Notes: generated by a model not told the origin, from the sequence alone. A stretch of DNA of 63,422 nt from Methanolobus halotolerans (GCF_004745425.1 NZ_PGGK01000012.1:1-63422); one strand, 5' to 3'; positions 25,775 through 35,898 are shown, counted from the first letter of the stretch. Numbers and translations are program-made.

Positions 25775-27326
25775 TTTTAAGTTGCCTCCTTATTTTTAAA
25801 GGTATGAATGACACAAGAATACTGCGTTCTTTCTTATTCAAGCAAGTTGTCCACGAAAACCCAAAGTATATTATGGAGATTAATGCACATGAAATCACCA
25901 GAGGTACAATGCTTGAAATATCTAAATACGTATAAATTATTCTGCTAATTCCCGTAACAATGATAGCAAGTGTTATTCCTAGGAGCATCGATCCTGTAAA
26001 TGTGTTCCTCGAAATATCCATTATCTTTGCTGTGTATAGTGGAGTAAACAATGCATTCTTTGCTGTTAGCATAATTGCTCCCGCAATAGCGACCCCATAA
26101 TAGCCCCAATTTGTGATTAACGGAAGGGCTATTGCGAGTAAGAGATTTCCAATACCCATGAATAAAGTTACCAATCCTGGAATTTTGACTTTATTATAAG
26201 CTACATTGATAGAGAACAATGGAAGCACAGACAAATTTATAACAAGATGCAGTAAAAGCACTAGCATTAAGGGCCAAAGTTTTATAAATTCGGGTCCTAC
26301 CCATATAGATAGTATGATAGGAGCAAAGCCACATACTATACCGATTGGTAAGGCCATTGTCAGTCCCATGAATTTGACAGAACTTTTAGACATGGATATG
26401 ATTTCTTCAAACTTATCCTTTGCATAATAACTTAAGACCACTGGTGTCAAAACTCCTGCAAAAAGGCCAGCCACACCTCTCAATAGAATGCTCCACATAA
26501 GCACTATAGAGTATTCTCCGCCCGCAACAGTATCAAATAACCTATTAACAACAATCAGATCAATCTGCAAATAGAACAGAGTCCCAATTTGTGTGATAGT
26601 AATCCATCCTCCAGTGTCTGTGATTTTTTTTAACTGGGATAGCTCAAAATCCTTAAATCTGATTTTTAAGTGAGGATTAACTTTCCTTGAAAAATAAATT
26701 GTAATTATAGATGCAATCAATGCACCTAATAAATAAGAAAATCCTATGTAACTTAATTTTGGGGAGAATATTGTAAATAAAGTTATAATTAAGATAACTT
26801 GAGTTATAAGGTTGATTGAATCTATGGTTTTTTGAAGATCAAGGCGATTATATGCAAATAAGGATACACCAAAATTACTACTCCATGCCCTTAATAGAAA
26901 TGCACATATAACACCAATAAATAATAGTGTTGCATCCTGCTTTTGCTCACTGGATATTTCAAAAAACTCAGGTGCATAGTATGATATAATCAAAGCTACA
27001 GGAAGCATCAATAAAACTAAGCCAAGTGTTCCAAACAATGCAGTATTAAATGTTTTATTAGCTGTGTTGTAATCTTCTTTTTGAAGATCAATAGTCAAAT
27101 ACCGCGAAACTGAGCTGTTAAGCGATAAAATAACAAGATTTACATAACTGGTCATAGAAGTTGCCAGAGGAATAAGTGCATAACCTGCAACCCCAAGAGT
27201 GTCAATAAAATATGGAACTAAAAGTAAACCTATTATTATGTTGATACCAAAATAACCAAAATTGAACACAAGGTTTTTTGGCAATTGTTTAGTAAGGCTA
27301 TCTCTTTTGAAAGTAAAATTTAACAA
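25758..27326 (-). CDS. lipid-linked oligosaccharide flippase (MOP/Wzx type)
   Basis: A 522-residue protein with about 14 hydrophobic segments and the polysaccharide-transport start NFGYFGINIIIGLLLVPYFI. Family and setting point to movement of lipid-linked glycan across the membrane before transfer by AglB or assembly of a surface polymer. It is the first gene of the four-gene operon. Confidence 0.9.
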   Translation of the reverse strand: MLNFTFKRDSLTKQLPKNLVFNFGYFGINIIIGLLLVPYFIDTLGVAGYALIPLATSMTSYVNLVILSLNSSVSRYLTIDLQKEDYNTANKTFNTALFGTLGLVLLMLPVALIISYYAPEFFEISSEQKQDATLLFIGVICAFLLRAWSSNFGVSLFAYNRLDLQKTIDSINLITQVILIITLFTIFSPKLSYIGFSYLLGALIASIITIYFSRKVNPHLKIRFKDFELSQLKKITDTGGWITITQIGTLFYLQIDLIVVNRLFDTVAGGEYSIVLMWSILLRGVAGLFAGVLTPVVLSYYAKDKFEEIISMSKSSVKFMGLTMALPIGIVCGFAPIILSIWVGPEFIKLWPLMLVLLLHLVINLSVLPLFSINVAYNKVKIPGLVTLFMGIGNLLLAIALPLITNWGYYGVAIAGAIMLTAKNALFTPLYTAKIMDISRNTFTGSMLLGITLAIIVTGISRIIYTYLDISSIVPLVISCALISIIYFGFSWTTCLNKKERSILVSFIPLKIRRQLKIAQYS

Positions 27327-27791
27327 CTTTACTCCTCACACACATATATCTATTCTATCTGTTTCCTGTAAAATAAACTATTAAGAACTCATGTTAACAA
27401 AGGGCTATTCTATTCTTTCTATGTGCTGATTCATTAGTTATAACAATCAATAATTCTGGCATCACTTATAATCACACATAGAAATCAGAGTGAATATTTA
27501 ATTTTAGACTTATTATTAGGGGATTGTACAAACATCTACGACTCCTATATTAGTGTATGCATTGAACCCAATGAATCTATTTATGGTTTATGCAATCAAT
27601 AATAATAAATATATAGGTGGGTAATTTGATAAGGCCAATATCCAAAATATTCCAAAATATTATGAGTATTCTCGTTTACCATGCTAAATAAATCTATGTC
27701 TTCCATTAAGTTCTATAGGCAAGAGAATATATATATATGTATATATTCTGTGCCTAAAAAACTTATATTGTAGGATCGTGTAATCATACTT
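27327..27791. other. AT-rich divergent intergenic region
   Basis: These 465 bases hold no convincing gene. They separate the minus-strand flippase operon from the plus-strand glycosyltransferase at 27792 and must hold both promoters. The clearest structure is the inverted repeat at 27717-27755. Confidence 0.7.
27717..27755. repeat. near-perfect inverted repeat upstream of a glycosyltransferase
   Basis: AGGCAAGAGAATATATA pairs with TATATATTCTGTGCCT with one mismatch and a short AT loop. It ends 36 bases before the start codon at 27792 and overlaps the region expected to contain the TATA box, so a repressor operator or an mRNA leader hairpin is possible. Confidence 0.65.
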
Positions 27792-28919
27792 ATGAGCTCA
27801 CTATTAATCGCAGCCTTACTAATAAGTTTCTTGCCGATAGTTATCTATTCTATGTATATGGCTGCAGTAATTCTTCAAAAAAATCAGATAATTAAAAAAA
27901 ATACCACTTTTCCTGTTATATCCGTCGTCGTCCCAACATATAACGAAAGTGAAGTAATTGGTCATCGAATAAAAAACTTGAAAGACATTAACTACCCTAC
28001 AGATAAAATCCATGCGATAGTTGTAGATGACCAGTCATCCGATAAGACAGTGGAACTCGCAAAATCAGCATTTAAAAAATACAACATATCCGGTGAAGTC
28101 ATAATAAAAGAGAAGCGTACAGGTACCAATGCATCGGTCAACCTGGGTGTCTCAAAAGCCAAGACCGATATTGTAGTCACAACAGATGCAGACGTCACTT
28201 TTGAAGCAGATGCACTTAATTATGCAATTAGTAGATTGCTCAGTGACGAAAATATTGGCGCAGTATGTGGTGAACTTGAGCCTATAGTGAAAAAGAATTC
28301 CTTCACCACAAGTTCTGAAAAAGCATATCGCACAGTGTATGGTAAAATATGTAAATGGGAAAGCAACATACATTCCACATACTGTTTCAATGGTCCGCTC
28401 ATTGTCCTAAGGAAAAAGGCTTTCTCACCGATACCGGAAACTCATGGGGCATCAGATGCAGGTATAGCACTCCGAATTATCCGTAATGGCTACAGATGTG
28501 TCTACGAATCTTCTGCTAAATTTTATGAGTACATCACAGGGGACTTCAGTCAACAGCGCCGTCAGAAACTGCGTCGATCTGCAAGACTTCTTGAAGCAAC
28601 AATTTATAATATGGACCTCATATCCCCAAAATATGGCAAGTTTGGTTTGTTCGTTTTCCCTCTGAGGATTTTGATGTTTTTTGTGGTGCCTATTGCGTTC
28701 TTCACAAGCGTGATTTTATGGTCATACTTGTTTGCACAGATTAATTTGGTGTATGGTATAGTTGTCTTAATCGCTTTTTTCCTTGCACTTATTTCAGGTA
28801 ATTGGCATTCAAATCTGGTGTCTTCTTTTATCTGGCACCAAATATATCTGCTATTGAGTATGAAGCGTATGTTCAGGGGGATGCATGTTTGGAAGGCGAT
28901 AGAAAGAAAGAAGGTTTAA
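27792..28919 (+). CDS. membrane-anchored family 2 glycosyltransferase
   Basis: A 375-residue processive-type GT2: an N-terminal membrane helix, then VISVVVPTYNESEVIGHRI, VVDDQSSDKT, TTDADVTFEADAL (DxD), GASDAGIALRI and QQRRQKLRRS (equivalent to the QxxRW motif), then three C-terminal membrane helices. The design matches dolichol-phosphate or hyaluronan/cellulose-type synthases. It is followed after 9 bases by a methyltransferase, so the two are co-transcribed. Confidence 0.9.
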   Translation: MSSLLIAALLISFLPIVIYSMYMAAVILQKNQIIKKNTTFPVISVVVPTYNESEVIGHRIKNLKDINYPTDKIHAIVVDDQSSDKTVELAKSAFKKYNISGEVIIKEKRTGTNASVNLGVSKAKTDIVVTTDADVTFEADALNYAISRLLSDENIGAVCGELEPIVKKNSFTTSSEKAYRTVYGKICKWESNIHSTYCFNGPLIVLRKKAFSPIPETHGASDAGIALRIIRNGYRCVYESSAKFYEYITGDFSQQRRQKLRRSARLLEATIYNMDLISPKYGKFGLFVFPLRILMFFVVPIAFFTSVILWSYLFAQINLVYGIVVLIAFFLALISGNWHSNLVSSFIWHQIYLLLSMKRMFRGMHVWKAIERKKV

Positions 28920-28928
28920 ATCTTAATA

Positions 28929-29618
28929 ATGATTACTTCGTGCGAGAATGATTTTATGGTGTCAAATTTTTTTAAAAAATACATGAATGTATCAGAACCC
29001 GGTTCTTTTATCACAAAATTAAGGCTTAAACGTATTATCTTATTTAATGAAATCATTTCAAATATTCAACCGCCTGTGAAGATACTTGATATTGGTGGTA
29101 CTATGAACTTCTGGGAAAAATGGGGGTTTGCGGGAGATGACAGTTATGAAATTACTGTGCTGAATGTGTCTCTTAGTGAAAGTAGATACTCTAACATTAA
29201 AACAGTAGTAGGGGATGCAAGAGATTTAAGTACTTATTCATCAAACCAATTTGATGTTGTTTTTTCGAATTCTGTAATAGAACATGTTGGTACATATGAT
29301 GATCAACGGAGGATGGCAGAGGAGGTACTGAGGGTTGGACGAAGGTATTTTATCCAGACTCCAAATTATTACTTCCCGTTTGAACCTCATTTCCTGTTTC
29401 CATTTTACCAATTCTTTCCTCAATGGTTGAAAGTCTTGTTAATACAAAATTTTAATTTAGGCTGGAGAAAACGTTGTCCAGAGAGGTCTAAAGCTATTGA
29501 ATGTGCAAAGTCTGTAAAATTACTCAGTAAAAAAGAAGTTCAGGAACTATTTCCTTCAAGTAAGATATATGAAGAGAAGATGCTTATGATGACATATTCT
29601 ATAATTGCGTATCATTGA
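28929..29618 (+). CDS. SAM-dependent methyltransferase (type 11)
   Basis: A 229-residue class I methyltransferase with motif I VKILDIGGTMNFW, an acidic VVGDARDLST and motif IV FDVVFSNSVIEHVG. ATG 28956 (MVSNFFKKYM) is an alternative start. In this setting it probably methylates a sugar or lipid intermediate of the surface glycan; the substrate is not deducible. Confidence 0.85.
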   Translation: MITSCENDFMVSNFFKKYMNVSEPGSFITKLRLKRIILFNEIISNIQPPVKILDIGGTMNFWEKWGFAGDDSYEITVLNVSLSESRYSNIKTVVGDARDLSTYSSNQFDVVFSNSVIEHVGTYDDQRRMAEEVLRVGRRYFIQTPNYYFPFEPHFLFPFYQFFPQWLKVLLIQNFNLGWRKRCPERSKAIECAKSVKLLSKKEVQELFPSSKIYEEKMLMMTYSIIAYH

Positions 29619-29684
29619 TTTACAAGACTCTTTTCCTTTTAAAAAATAAGTACTTTTTATCGATTGTTACTTCAAAGTAGTCTC

Positions 29685-31058
29685 TTAGCTTCTCCCATAC
29701 TCATCATCAAATCTCACGATATCGTCCTCTTCCACATACTCTCCCAGCTGCACCTCAATGATCTCAAGAGGGAATTTCCCGGGATTGGAAAGCCTGTGCT
29801 TCACGCCTGCCCTGATGAACGTGCTCTCTCCTTGCCTTAAGAAGAACTGCTGGCAGCCGTTCTCCACGCATGCCATTCCCTTGACGACAACCCAGTGTTC
29901 ACTCCTGTGGTGATGTAATTGCAGGCTCAGCTTTTTCTTGGGGAGGACCGATATGTTCTTTATCTTATGTCCTGCGGAATTCTCCAGCAGTGTGTAGGAG
30001 CCCCAGGGGCGGTAGACCGTTTCATGGATGTTTATGCGATCGTCATTTCTTTCTTTGAGGATATTGACGACGCTCTTGACCTTTTCGCTGCTCTTGCGCG
30101 GGCACACCAGCAGGGCGTCGGTGGTATCGACAACTATCATATCGTTTATATCTATCAGCGAGACCAGCTTTTTATGCTTTGAATATACGAAGTTACTGTT
30201 CGAGTCGACGCAGACGTTCTCGCATGAAAGGGTGCAGCTGTTCGTGTCGTCCTTTTCTGACTCTGTGTAGAGGGCATTGAAGTTACCCATATCGCTCCAC
30301 TTGTACCCAAGCTCGACAACACTAACCCTGGATGATTTCTCCATGATCCCGTAGTCTATGGAAGTGTTGGGCATCTTTGCGAATATGTCCTGGATACTGT
30401 CGGAGCTGTCGAACGCATCCCACACCTCAGGTGCCAGGTCCTTTACCTCGTTCAGGAATATGCTGGTGTCAAAAAGGAACATTCCGCTGTTCCACAGGCA
30501 GCCCTCTGAAATATACTTCTCGGCATCCTCAAGACATGGCTTTTCCCGGAATTCCAGGACCTTCTTACCGACTTCAAGCTCCTCACCTGGCTTGATGTAT
30601 CCGTATCCCGTGTGGGGATATGCTGGGACTATCCCGAAGGTCACAAGGTAATCTGACGTGAGCTTCTGTGCATCCGCGATGGTCTCCATGGCATCGCTGT
30701 CCAGTACGTGGTCCGAAGAGAAGACGCCCACTACGGAGTTTCCATGGGCCTTCTCAATTTCCTTAATTCCATAACATATCGCAGGGAGTGTGTTCTTTCC
30801 TTCGGGTTCAAGCAGCAGGTTCTCTTCGGGTATCTCATGACCCAGCTCCTCCACCTGTCCGATAACGAAATATTTGTGAGATTCATTTGTAATGACATAT
30901 ATCTCAGATATATCCGATACCTGCAGGCATCTTGAAACCGTGTCCTGAAAAAGGGATCTGTTCCTTATCTTCAAGAATTGCTTGGGATACAGCTCTCTGC
31001 TAAGTGGCCAGAGGCGGGTCCCCGATCCGCCTGCAAGAATTATCGACTTTATACACAT
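29685..31058 (-). CDS. manC: mannose-1-phosphate guanylyltransferase / mannose-6-phosphate isomerase
   Basis: A 457-residue bifunctional ManC. The nucleotidyltransferase start LAGGSGTRLWPLSRELYPKQF, the sugar-binding FREKP near residue 173, and the C-terminal cupin isomerase domain with RPWGSYTLLE, LSLQLHHHRSEHW and IEVQLGEYVEEDDIVRFDDEYGR are complete. It makes GDP-mannose for the nearby glycosyltransferases. The GGAGG site lies unusually close to ATG 31058. A TATA-like element (TTATTTATA) occurs about 30 bases upstream. Higher GC content than the genes at 15.6-29.6 kb suggests it belongs to the older core. Confidence 0.95.
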   Translation of the reverse strand: MCIKSIILAGGSGTRLWPLSRELYPKQFLKIRNRSLFQDTVSRCLQVSDISEIYVITNESHKYFVIGQVEELGHEIPEENLLLEPEGKNTLPAICYGIKEIEKAHGNSVVGVFSSDHVLDSDAMETIADAQKLTSDYLVTFGIVPAYPHTGYGYIKPGEELEVGKKVLEFREKPCLEDAEKYISEGCLWNSGMFLFDTSIFLNEVKDLAPEVWDAFDSSDSIQDIFAKMPNTSIDYGIMEKSSRVSVVELGYKWSDMGNFNALYTESEKDDTNSCTLSCENVCVDSNSNFVYSKHKKLVSLIDINDMIVVDTTDALLVCPRKSSEKVKSVVNILKERNDDRINIHETVYRPWGSYTLLENSAGHKIKNISVLPKKKLSLQLHHHRSEHWVVVKGMACVENGCQQFFLRQGESTFIRAGVKHRLSNPGKFPLEIIEVQLGEYVEEDDIVRFDDEYGRS

Positions 31059-31484
31059 TCCTCCGATTTAACTAAGTGGAAATTGGTTGCTTTGTATAAA
31101 TAAGCATATGGATGGTACAAAAGTCGCTTTGGGTGGAGTTCTCCTGTCTGCGAATTATGTCAGTTTTCAGTAAATATATTCTGGGTGTTGGGTCTAAGGT
31201 ACGGTCGATCAGAAGTAATATCCTTCAGGTACAGGTATCTCATAAGATAATAGTGTCTCAAAGATGATCACGAAAGAATTCAACGATTCCTGTAGAGTTG
31301 ATCCGCCAGATAAAGCACAGATTACAGCATGCTTGCAAAAGGCGTTCATGGTTATTGCCGGGACCCTGCAGATCGGTCAGATGACTGTTTCTCTATCGCC
31401 CCCCCTACTTAACTCTTAAGTACTAGAAATCTAATCATAGCACATATTTCTTTCTTGAATATCCAAATCCTATAACGTGATCAC
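31059..31484. other. intergenic region between manC and nfnA
   Basis: These 426 bases between divergent genes contain a TATA-like element for manC near 31096-31104 and no convincing reading frame. Nothing else recognisable was found. Confidence 0.5.
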
Positions 31485-32327
31485 ATGTCATATAAAATTC
31501 TCGAGAAAAAACAGATAGCACCCCAGGTCCACTTGATGAAGGTCCTGGCACCTGATGTCGCAAAGGCCTCAAAGGCCGGGCAGTTCATTATTTTACGTAT
31601 CGATGAAACCAGCGAGCGCATTCCTCTGACAATTGCCGATTTTGATGCAGAGCAGGGATATGTGACCATCATTTTCCAGGAAATGGGCAAGACCACAAAG
31701 CAACTGGCAAAGATGAAGGATGAGGACGAACTGCAGGATTTTGCAGGCCCTCTCGGAACCCCGGCTGATGTAAGGGATCTCGGCACAGTCATCCTTGTAG
31801 GCGGTGGCGTAGGCATCGCTCCGGTGTACCCGCAGGTCAAAGCCTATCGCGAAGCCGGGAACAAGGTTATATCCGTGATTGGTGCAAGGAACAAGGATCT
31901 GCTTATTCTCGAGGATGAAATGAGGGATGCAAGCGACGAACTTCATGTGGCCACAGATGACGGTTCCAAAGGTCATCATGGTTTTGTGACCGACGTGGTA
32001 AAACAGATCCTTGACAGCAGTGAAGATGTTGCAAGGATAGTTGTCATTGGTCCTCCTATCCTGATGAAGGTGGCAGCCGGCATGACCCAACCCTATGGTG
32101 TGGAAACCATCGTAAGCCTGAATCCCATCATGATAGACGGTACCGGAATGTGTGGAGGCTGCAGGGTCTCTGTTGGCGGTGAGACTAAATTCGCCTGCGT
32201 GGACGGGCCTGAATTTGATGCACATAAGGTAGACTTCAATCTGCTAATGAGCAGGCTTGCACTGTACCGCAGTGAGGAATCCGAATGTCTTCAGAACCAT
32301 GAATGCACCTGCAAGGGTGATAACTGA
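31485..32327 (+). CDS. nfnA: FAD/[2Fe-2S] oxidoreductase subunit (NfnA/SudB type)
   Basis: A 280-residue ferredoxin-NADP reductase-like subunit. The FAD part has RIPLTIADFD, the NAD(P) part LVGGGVGIAPVYPQVKA, and the C-terminal [2Fe-2S] cluster the cysteines of GTGMCGGCRVSV and KFACVDGPEFDAH. It pairs with the next gene, which it overlaps by one base (TGATG). NfnAB-type enzymes couple NADH, NADPH and ferredoxin; in this lineage they are also annotated as sulfide dehydrogenase (SudBA) or glutamate synthase-like. The actual donor pair is not known here. Confidence 0.88.
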   Translation: MSYKILEKKQIAPQVHLMKVLAPDVAKASKAGQFIILRIDETSERIPLTIADFDAEQGYVTIIFQEMGKTTKQLAKMKDEDELQDFAGPLGTPADVRDLGTVILVGGGVGIAPVYPQVKAYREAGNKVISVIGARNKDLLILEDEMRDASDELHVATDDGSKGHHGFVTDVVKQILDSSEDVARIVVIGPPILMKVAAGMTQPYGVETIVSLNPIMIDGTGMCGGCRVSVGGETKFACVDGPEFDAHKVDFNLLMSRLALYRSEESECLQNHECTCKGDN

Positions 32328-33712
32328 TGGCATCAAGACAGGCAATGCCTCATCAGGATCCCAAAGAGCGGATCCGCAATTTTGACGAAGTGGCACTTGG
32401 TTATTCCAAAGAACAGGCGCTTGCTGAAGCTGCACGATGCCTTGAATGCAAGAATCCCGGATGTGTGCAAGGTTGCCCGGTGAACGTGGATATCCCTGGC
32501 TTCATCGCGCAGGTCAAGGCAGGTAATTTCGATGAAGGCATCGCCACCATCAAGCTAACCAATTCCCTGGCTGCGGTCTGTGGCAGGGTATGTCCCCAGG
32601 AAGTGCAGTGCGAGGATTTATGTGTACTTGCAAAGAAAGGCGAACCTGTTGCAATAGGCCGGCTCGAACGTTTCTGTGCTGACCATGAAAGGAAAAAAGG
32701 CGTAGTTGCTCCTGTACAGGCGCAGCCAACAGGCAAACACGTGGCTGTCATAGGAGCGGGGCCTGCAGGACTCACTGCGGCAGCCGATCTTGCAAAAGCA
32801 GGGCATGACGTTACTGTCTTTGAGTCCCTCCATGATACCGGTGGAGTGCTCACCTACGGTATACCTGAGTTCAGACTTCCGAAGTCGATCGTAAAGGAAG
32901 AAGTGGACTACATAAAGCAACTTGGTGTTGACGTCAAGGTCGATTATGTGATCGGTAAGATAAAGACCCTTGACGAGCTGAGGGAAGAGTACGATGCTGT
33001 TTTCCTGGGTACCGGCGCAGGGCTGCCCAGGTTCATGGGGATCGAAGGTGAGAACCTCAACGGTGTTTACTCGGCCAACGAGTTCCTCACAAGGGTTAAC
33101 CTTATGAAAGCCTACCGTTTCCCGGATTATGACACACCTATCAAGAGAGGAAAGCGCGTTATAGTTGTGGGCGGGGGCAACGTTGCAATGGATGCGGCAC
33201 GCAGTGCCCTTCGTCTGGGTGCGGACGAGGTAAGCATAGTTTATCGCCGCAGCGAGGAGGAGCTCCCTGCCAGGAAGGAAGAAGTGGAGAATGCCAGAGA
33301 AGAAGGCATTATTTTCCGGCTGCTTATCAATCCTGTACGCATTCTCGAAGGCGAGAACATGGCTGTCAAAGGTGTCGAATGCATCAGGATGGAGCTCGGA
33401 GAGCCCGACGGATCCGGGCGCAGAAGGCCTGTGCCGTTAGAAGGGTCCGAATATGTGCTTGATGCCGATATTGTTATCATTGCGATCGGCACCTCTCCCA
33501 ACCCGATGATCCTCTCCGGTTCGGAAGGTCTGGAAGTAGGTTCCAGCGGTACTATTATTGTGGATGGCTCCGGAAAGACATCCCTGGACAATGTCTGCGC
33601 AGGCGGGGATGCGGTAACCGGTGCTGCAACAGTTATCAGTGCTATGGGTGCAGGCAAGATCGCTGCAAGGACGATCAATAAGTACCTTGAGAGTGACAGT
33701 TCCATGGGATAA
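32327..33712 (+). CDS. nfnB: NfnB/GltD-like FAD and Fe-S oxidoreductase subunit
   Basis: A 461-residue glutamate synthase small subunit homologue. The N-terminal Fe-S cysteines occur in ARCLECKNPGCVQGCPVNVDI and CGRVCPQEVQCEDLC. One dinucleotide-binding motif is VIGAGPAGLTAAADLAKAG and a second is VVVGGGNVAMDAARSALRLG; the C-terminal GGDAVTGAATV contacts FAD. No GltB-like partner is near, so the partner is the preceding NfnA-like subunit and not glutamate synthase. Confidence 0.9.
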   Translation: MASRQAMPHQDPKERIRNFDEVALGYSKEQALAEAARCLECKNPGCVQGCPVNVDIPGFIAQVKAGNFDEGIATIKLTNSLAAVCGRVCPQEVQCEDLCVLAKKGEPVAIGRLERFCADHERKKGVVAPVQAQPTGKHVAVIGAGPAGLTAAADLAKAGHDVTVFESLHDTGGVLTYGIPEFRLPKSIVKEEVDYIKQLGVDVKVDYVIGKIKTLDELREEYDAVFLGTGAGLPRFMGIEGENLNGVYSANEFLTRVNLMKAYRFPDYDTPIKRGKRVIVVGGGNVAMDAARSALRLGADEVSIVYRRSEEELPARKEEVENAREEGIIFRLLINPVRILEGENMAVKGVECIRMELGEPDGSGRRRPVPLEGSEYVLDADIVIIAIGTSPNPMILSGSEGLEVGSSGTIIVDGSGKTSLDNVCAGGDAVTGAATVISAMGAGKIAARTINKYLESDSSMG

Positions 33713-33810
33713 ACTATTGGCCGGGACCAGGTTCCGGCTCTGTACGGACTGGTATTTTTATTTTAACAATTTTCACCAGCCTCTAAACGAAGAAGCAAAT
33801 TACACATCTG

Positions 33811-35799
33811 ATGAATCAAAACAGGTCACACCGGCGCCAATCCGGTAAAAAGCTCAGATCACCTGATAGCAAGGTCATGGAACGCAGTTCCGGAAGATCG
33901 ACCCCGAGGTATGCGGATCATGCAAAGGATTTCATTTTCTGGTGCAGTGAGTGTAACGTTCCCCTGATTCAGGCAAAATGCTGCACCTGCGGCCAAGATG
34001 GACGGCGGATCGTATTGTCCCAGCCTGCTGATGTAAGGTTCTGTTCTCCCTACGAGAGGCAGCTACTGTGCGAGCAGCTGATCAGGTCCTTCGGGTGCGA
34101 CCCTCTTGGTGAACGCATTGTGCTGCTGAACAAGATTCCCGGGGATGACAAGGCCGATGAGGTAATTGTTGATGGCCTGTTCTTCGGGATACTCAGATTC
34201 AGCCTGCAATCAATGGATTACGATTTCGAGCCCATGGTCCTGGGTGCGAAGGTACTGCTCGAACATTGCGCCAAAAAGGTCTTCACACTTAAGAAAAGCA
34301 ACAGGCACCTAAACGGAAAAAAACTCGGTCCGGATATGGTCGTGGAAATGTCTGCAGGTATCAAAAGTGGTGACTATGTACTTGTAGTTTCGGGAAATCT
34401 GACGGGCTATGGCGTTGCGTACTGTGATACTGAAGACCTCCGGAAAGCCGGAGGCACTGTGCTCAGGATCAGGAAAGTGGACTCGCAGACAGTTTCTCTG
34501 AATCCCCGGGTGTCGACACTGGATGATGTGATCGCTGCGAATGTTGCGCATCTGCGTACCCTGGGAAAGAATGCCATGAATACTATCAAAGGTATTGCAA
34601 ACCAGGATCCGTACAGATCTCTTCCTGTGAATGTTTCTTTCAGTGGTGGAAAGGATAGTCTGGTAATACTTGACCTGGCCAGGAGTGCTCTCAGGAACGT
34701 CAATGTAAAGGCTTTCTTCCTGAATACGGGTATCGAATTCCCGGAGACCGTGGATTTCGTACATGAGTACTGCAGGGACAACGACATCGAGCTTGTAGAA
34801 AAGAAGGCAGCCACCGGTTTCTGGGATAATGTGGAAACCTTTGGTCCTCCTGCCAAGGACTTCAGGTGGTGCTGTAAGATTTGCAAACTCGCTCCTGCGA
34901 ACGAAGCCATAGAAGAGTGTCTTGAAACCGCCCCGGTCTGCCTGACCATTGATGGCAAGCGAAAGTACGAATCATTCAGCAGGGCAAGGATTGCTACCAG
35001 TGAGAAGAATCCTTTCGTACCGGGTCAGCTCAACATCTTCCCGATAAGGGACTGGAGGGCAATTGAGGTATGGCTGTACATATACTGGAGGGGGCTGCAG
35101 TACAATCCCCTTTATGCTATGGGTTTTGAAAGGGTTGGTTGTTACCTCTGCCCGGCAGCGCTTTCTGCTGAGTACATGCGACTTGGGGATCTGCATCCTG
35201 AACTTAGTGAAAAATGGAACACTTTTCTTCTGAGCTGGGCGGAAAAGGCAGGTGTCCCGGAGCAGTTTGTGACTCATGGGATGTGGCGCTGGAAAGAACT
35301 TCCTCCTAAAATGTTAAAATTCTGTGAGGATATGGGAATATCCAGTTCCTTCAGCTTGCAGGAAAGTCCTTTCAGTATCAAGATCAGCTCCGGGATCTCT
35401 CCCTGCAAGGCAGGTGGCTATACCATCGAAGGAGCCATAAACGGTCTCTCCATGAAAAGGGCCGGTAATATTATGAACATTCTGGGAAAGGCCACTTTCT
35501 CGGAAGAGCTCGGGGTTCTGTTCGCTACCAGGGCTTCCTCGACCGTGAAAGTATTCTCCTCTGGCAGCATGGTGATAAATTCGCAAACTCAGGAAAAGGC
35601 GGAAAAGCTCTTTGCAGAAGCCTCGAGGCAGCTGGTGAGAAACCATCGGTGTACAGAGTGTGGAATATGCATCAATGCCTGTCCTTCAGGAGCTATCAGC
35701 CTGACTGCGGGAGAAGGTATCATTGTGAATGAGGATTGCACATGTTGTGGCAGATGCACGGACTCATGTGTTCTCATCAAATATGAAAATAAACTTTGA
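33811..35799 (+). CDS. PAPS-reductase-like PP-loop protein with zinc ribbon, PUA-like and ferredoxin modules
   Basis: A 662-residue fusion. Residues 45-60 form a zinc ribbon (CSEC ... CTCG). Residues about 165-225 look like a PUA domain (GPDMVVEMSAGIKSGDYVLVV). From 275 follows a PP-loop domain with VSFSGGKDSLV and the RWCCKICK, GCYLCPA and RDW segments of PAPS reductases. The end carries two [4Fe-4S] motifs (CTECGICINACP and CTCCGRCTDSC). Methanogen proteins of this kind are annotated as phosphoadenosine phosphosulfate reductase, but the PUA-like part, usual in RNA-binding enzymes, suggests thiolation or sulfur transfer instead. It follows nfnAB by 98 bases on the same strand, a possible electron source. 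Confidence 0.85.
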   Translation: MNQNRSHRRQSGKKLRSPDSKVMERSSGRSTPRYADHAKDFIFWCSECNVPLIQAKCCTCGQDGRRIVLSQPADVRFCSPYERQLLCEQLIRSFGCDPLGERIVLLNKIPGDDKADEVIVDGLFFGILRFSLQSMDYDFEPMVLGAKVLLEHCAKKVFTLKKSNRHLNGKKLGPDMVVEMSAGIKSGDYVLVVSGNLTGYGVAYCDTEDLRKAGGTVLRIRKVDSQTVSLNPRVSTLDDVIAANVAHLRTLGKNAMNTIKGIANQDPYRSLPVNVSFSGGKDSLVILDLARSALRNVNVKAFFLNTGIEFPETVDFVHEYCRDNDIELVEKKAATGFWDNVETFGPPAKDFRWCCKICKLAPANEAIEECLETAPVCLTIDGKRKYESFSRARIATSEKNPFVPGQLNIFPIRDWRAIEVWLYIYWRGLQYNPLYAMGFERVGCYLCPAALSAEYMRLGDLHPELSEKWNTFLLSWAEKAGVPEQFVTHGMWRWKELPPKMLKFCEDMGISSSFSLQESPFSIKISSGISPCKAGGYTIEGAINGLSMKRAGNIMNILGKATFSEELGVLFATRASSTVKVFSSGSMVINSQTQEKAEKLFAEASRQLVRNHRCTECGICINACPSGAISLTAGEGIIVNEDCTCCGRCTDSCVLIKYENKL

Positions 35800-35898
35800 G
35801 GATCAGCGGATCCAGTACTTTTTTTGCATTTATGTGGACTATTAATAGGCAGAGCTTATTATAGAAAAAGGATTATTATTTACTAAATATTTTGGCGG

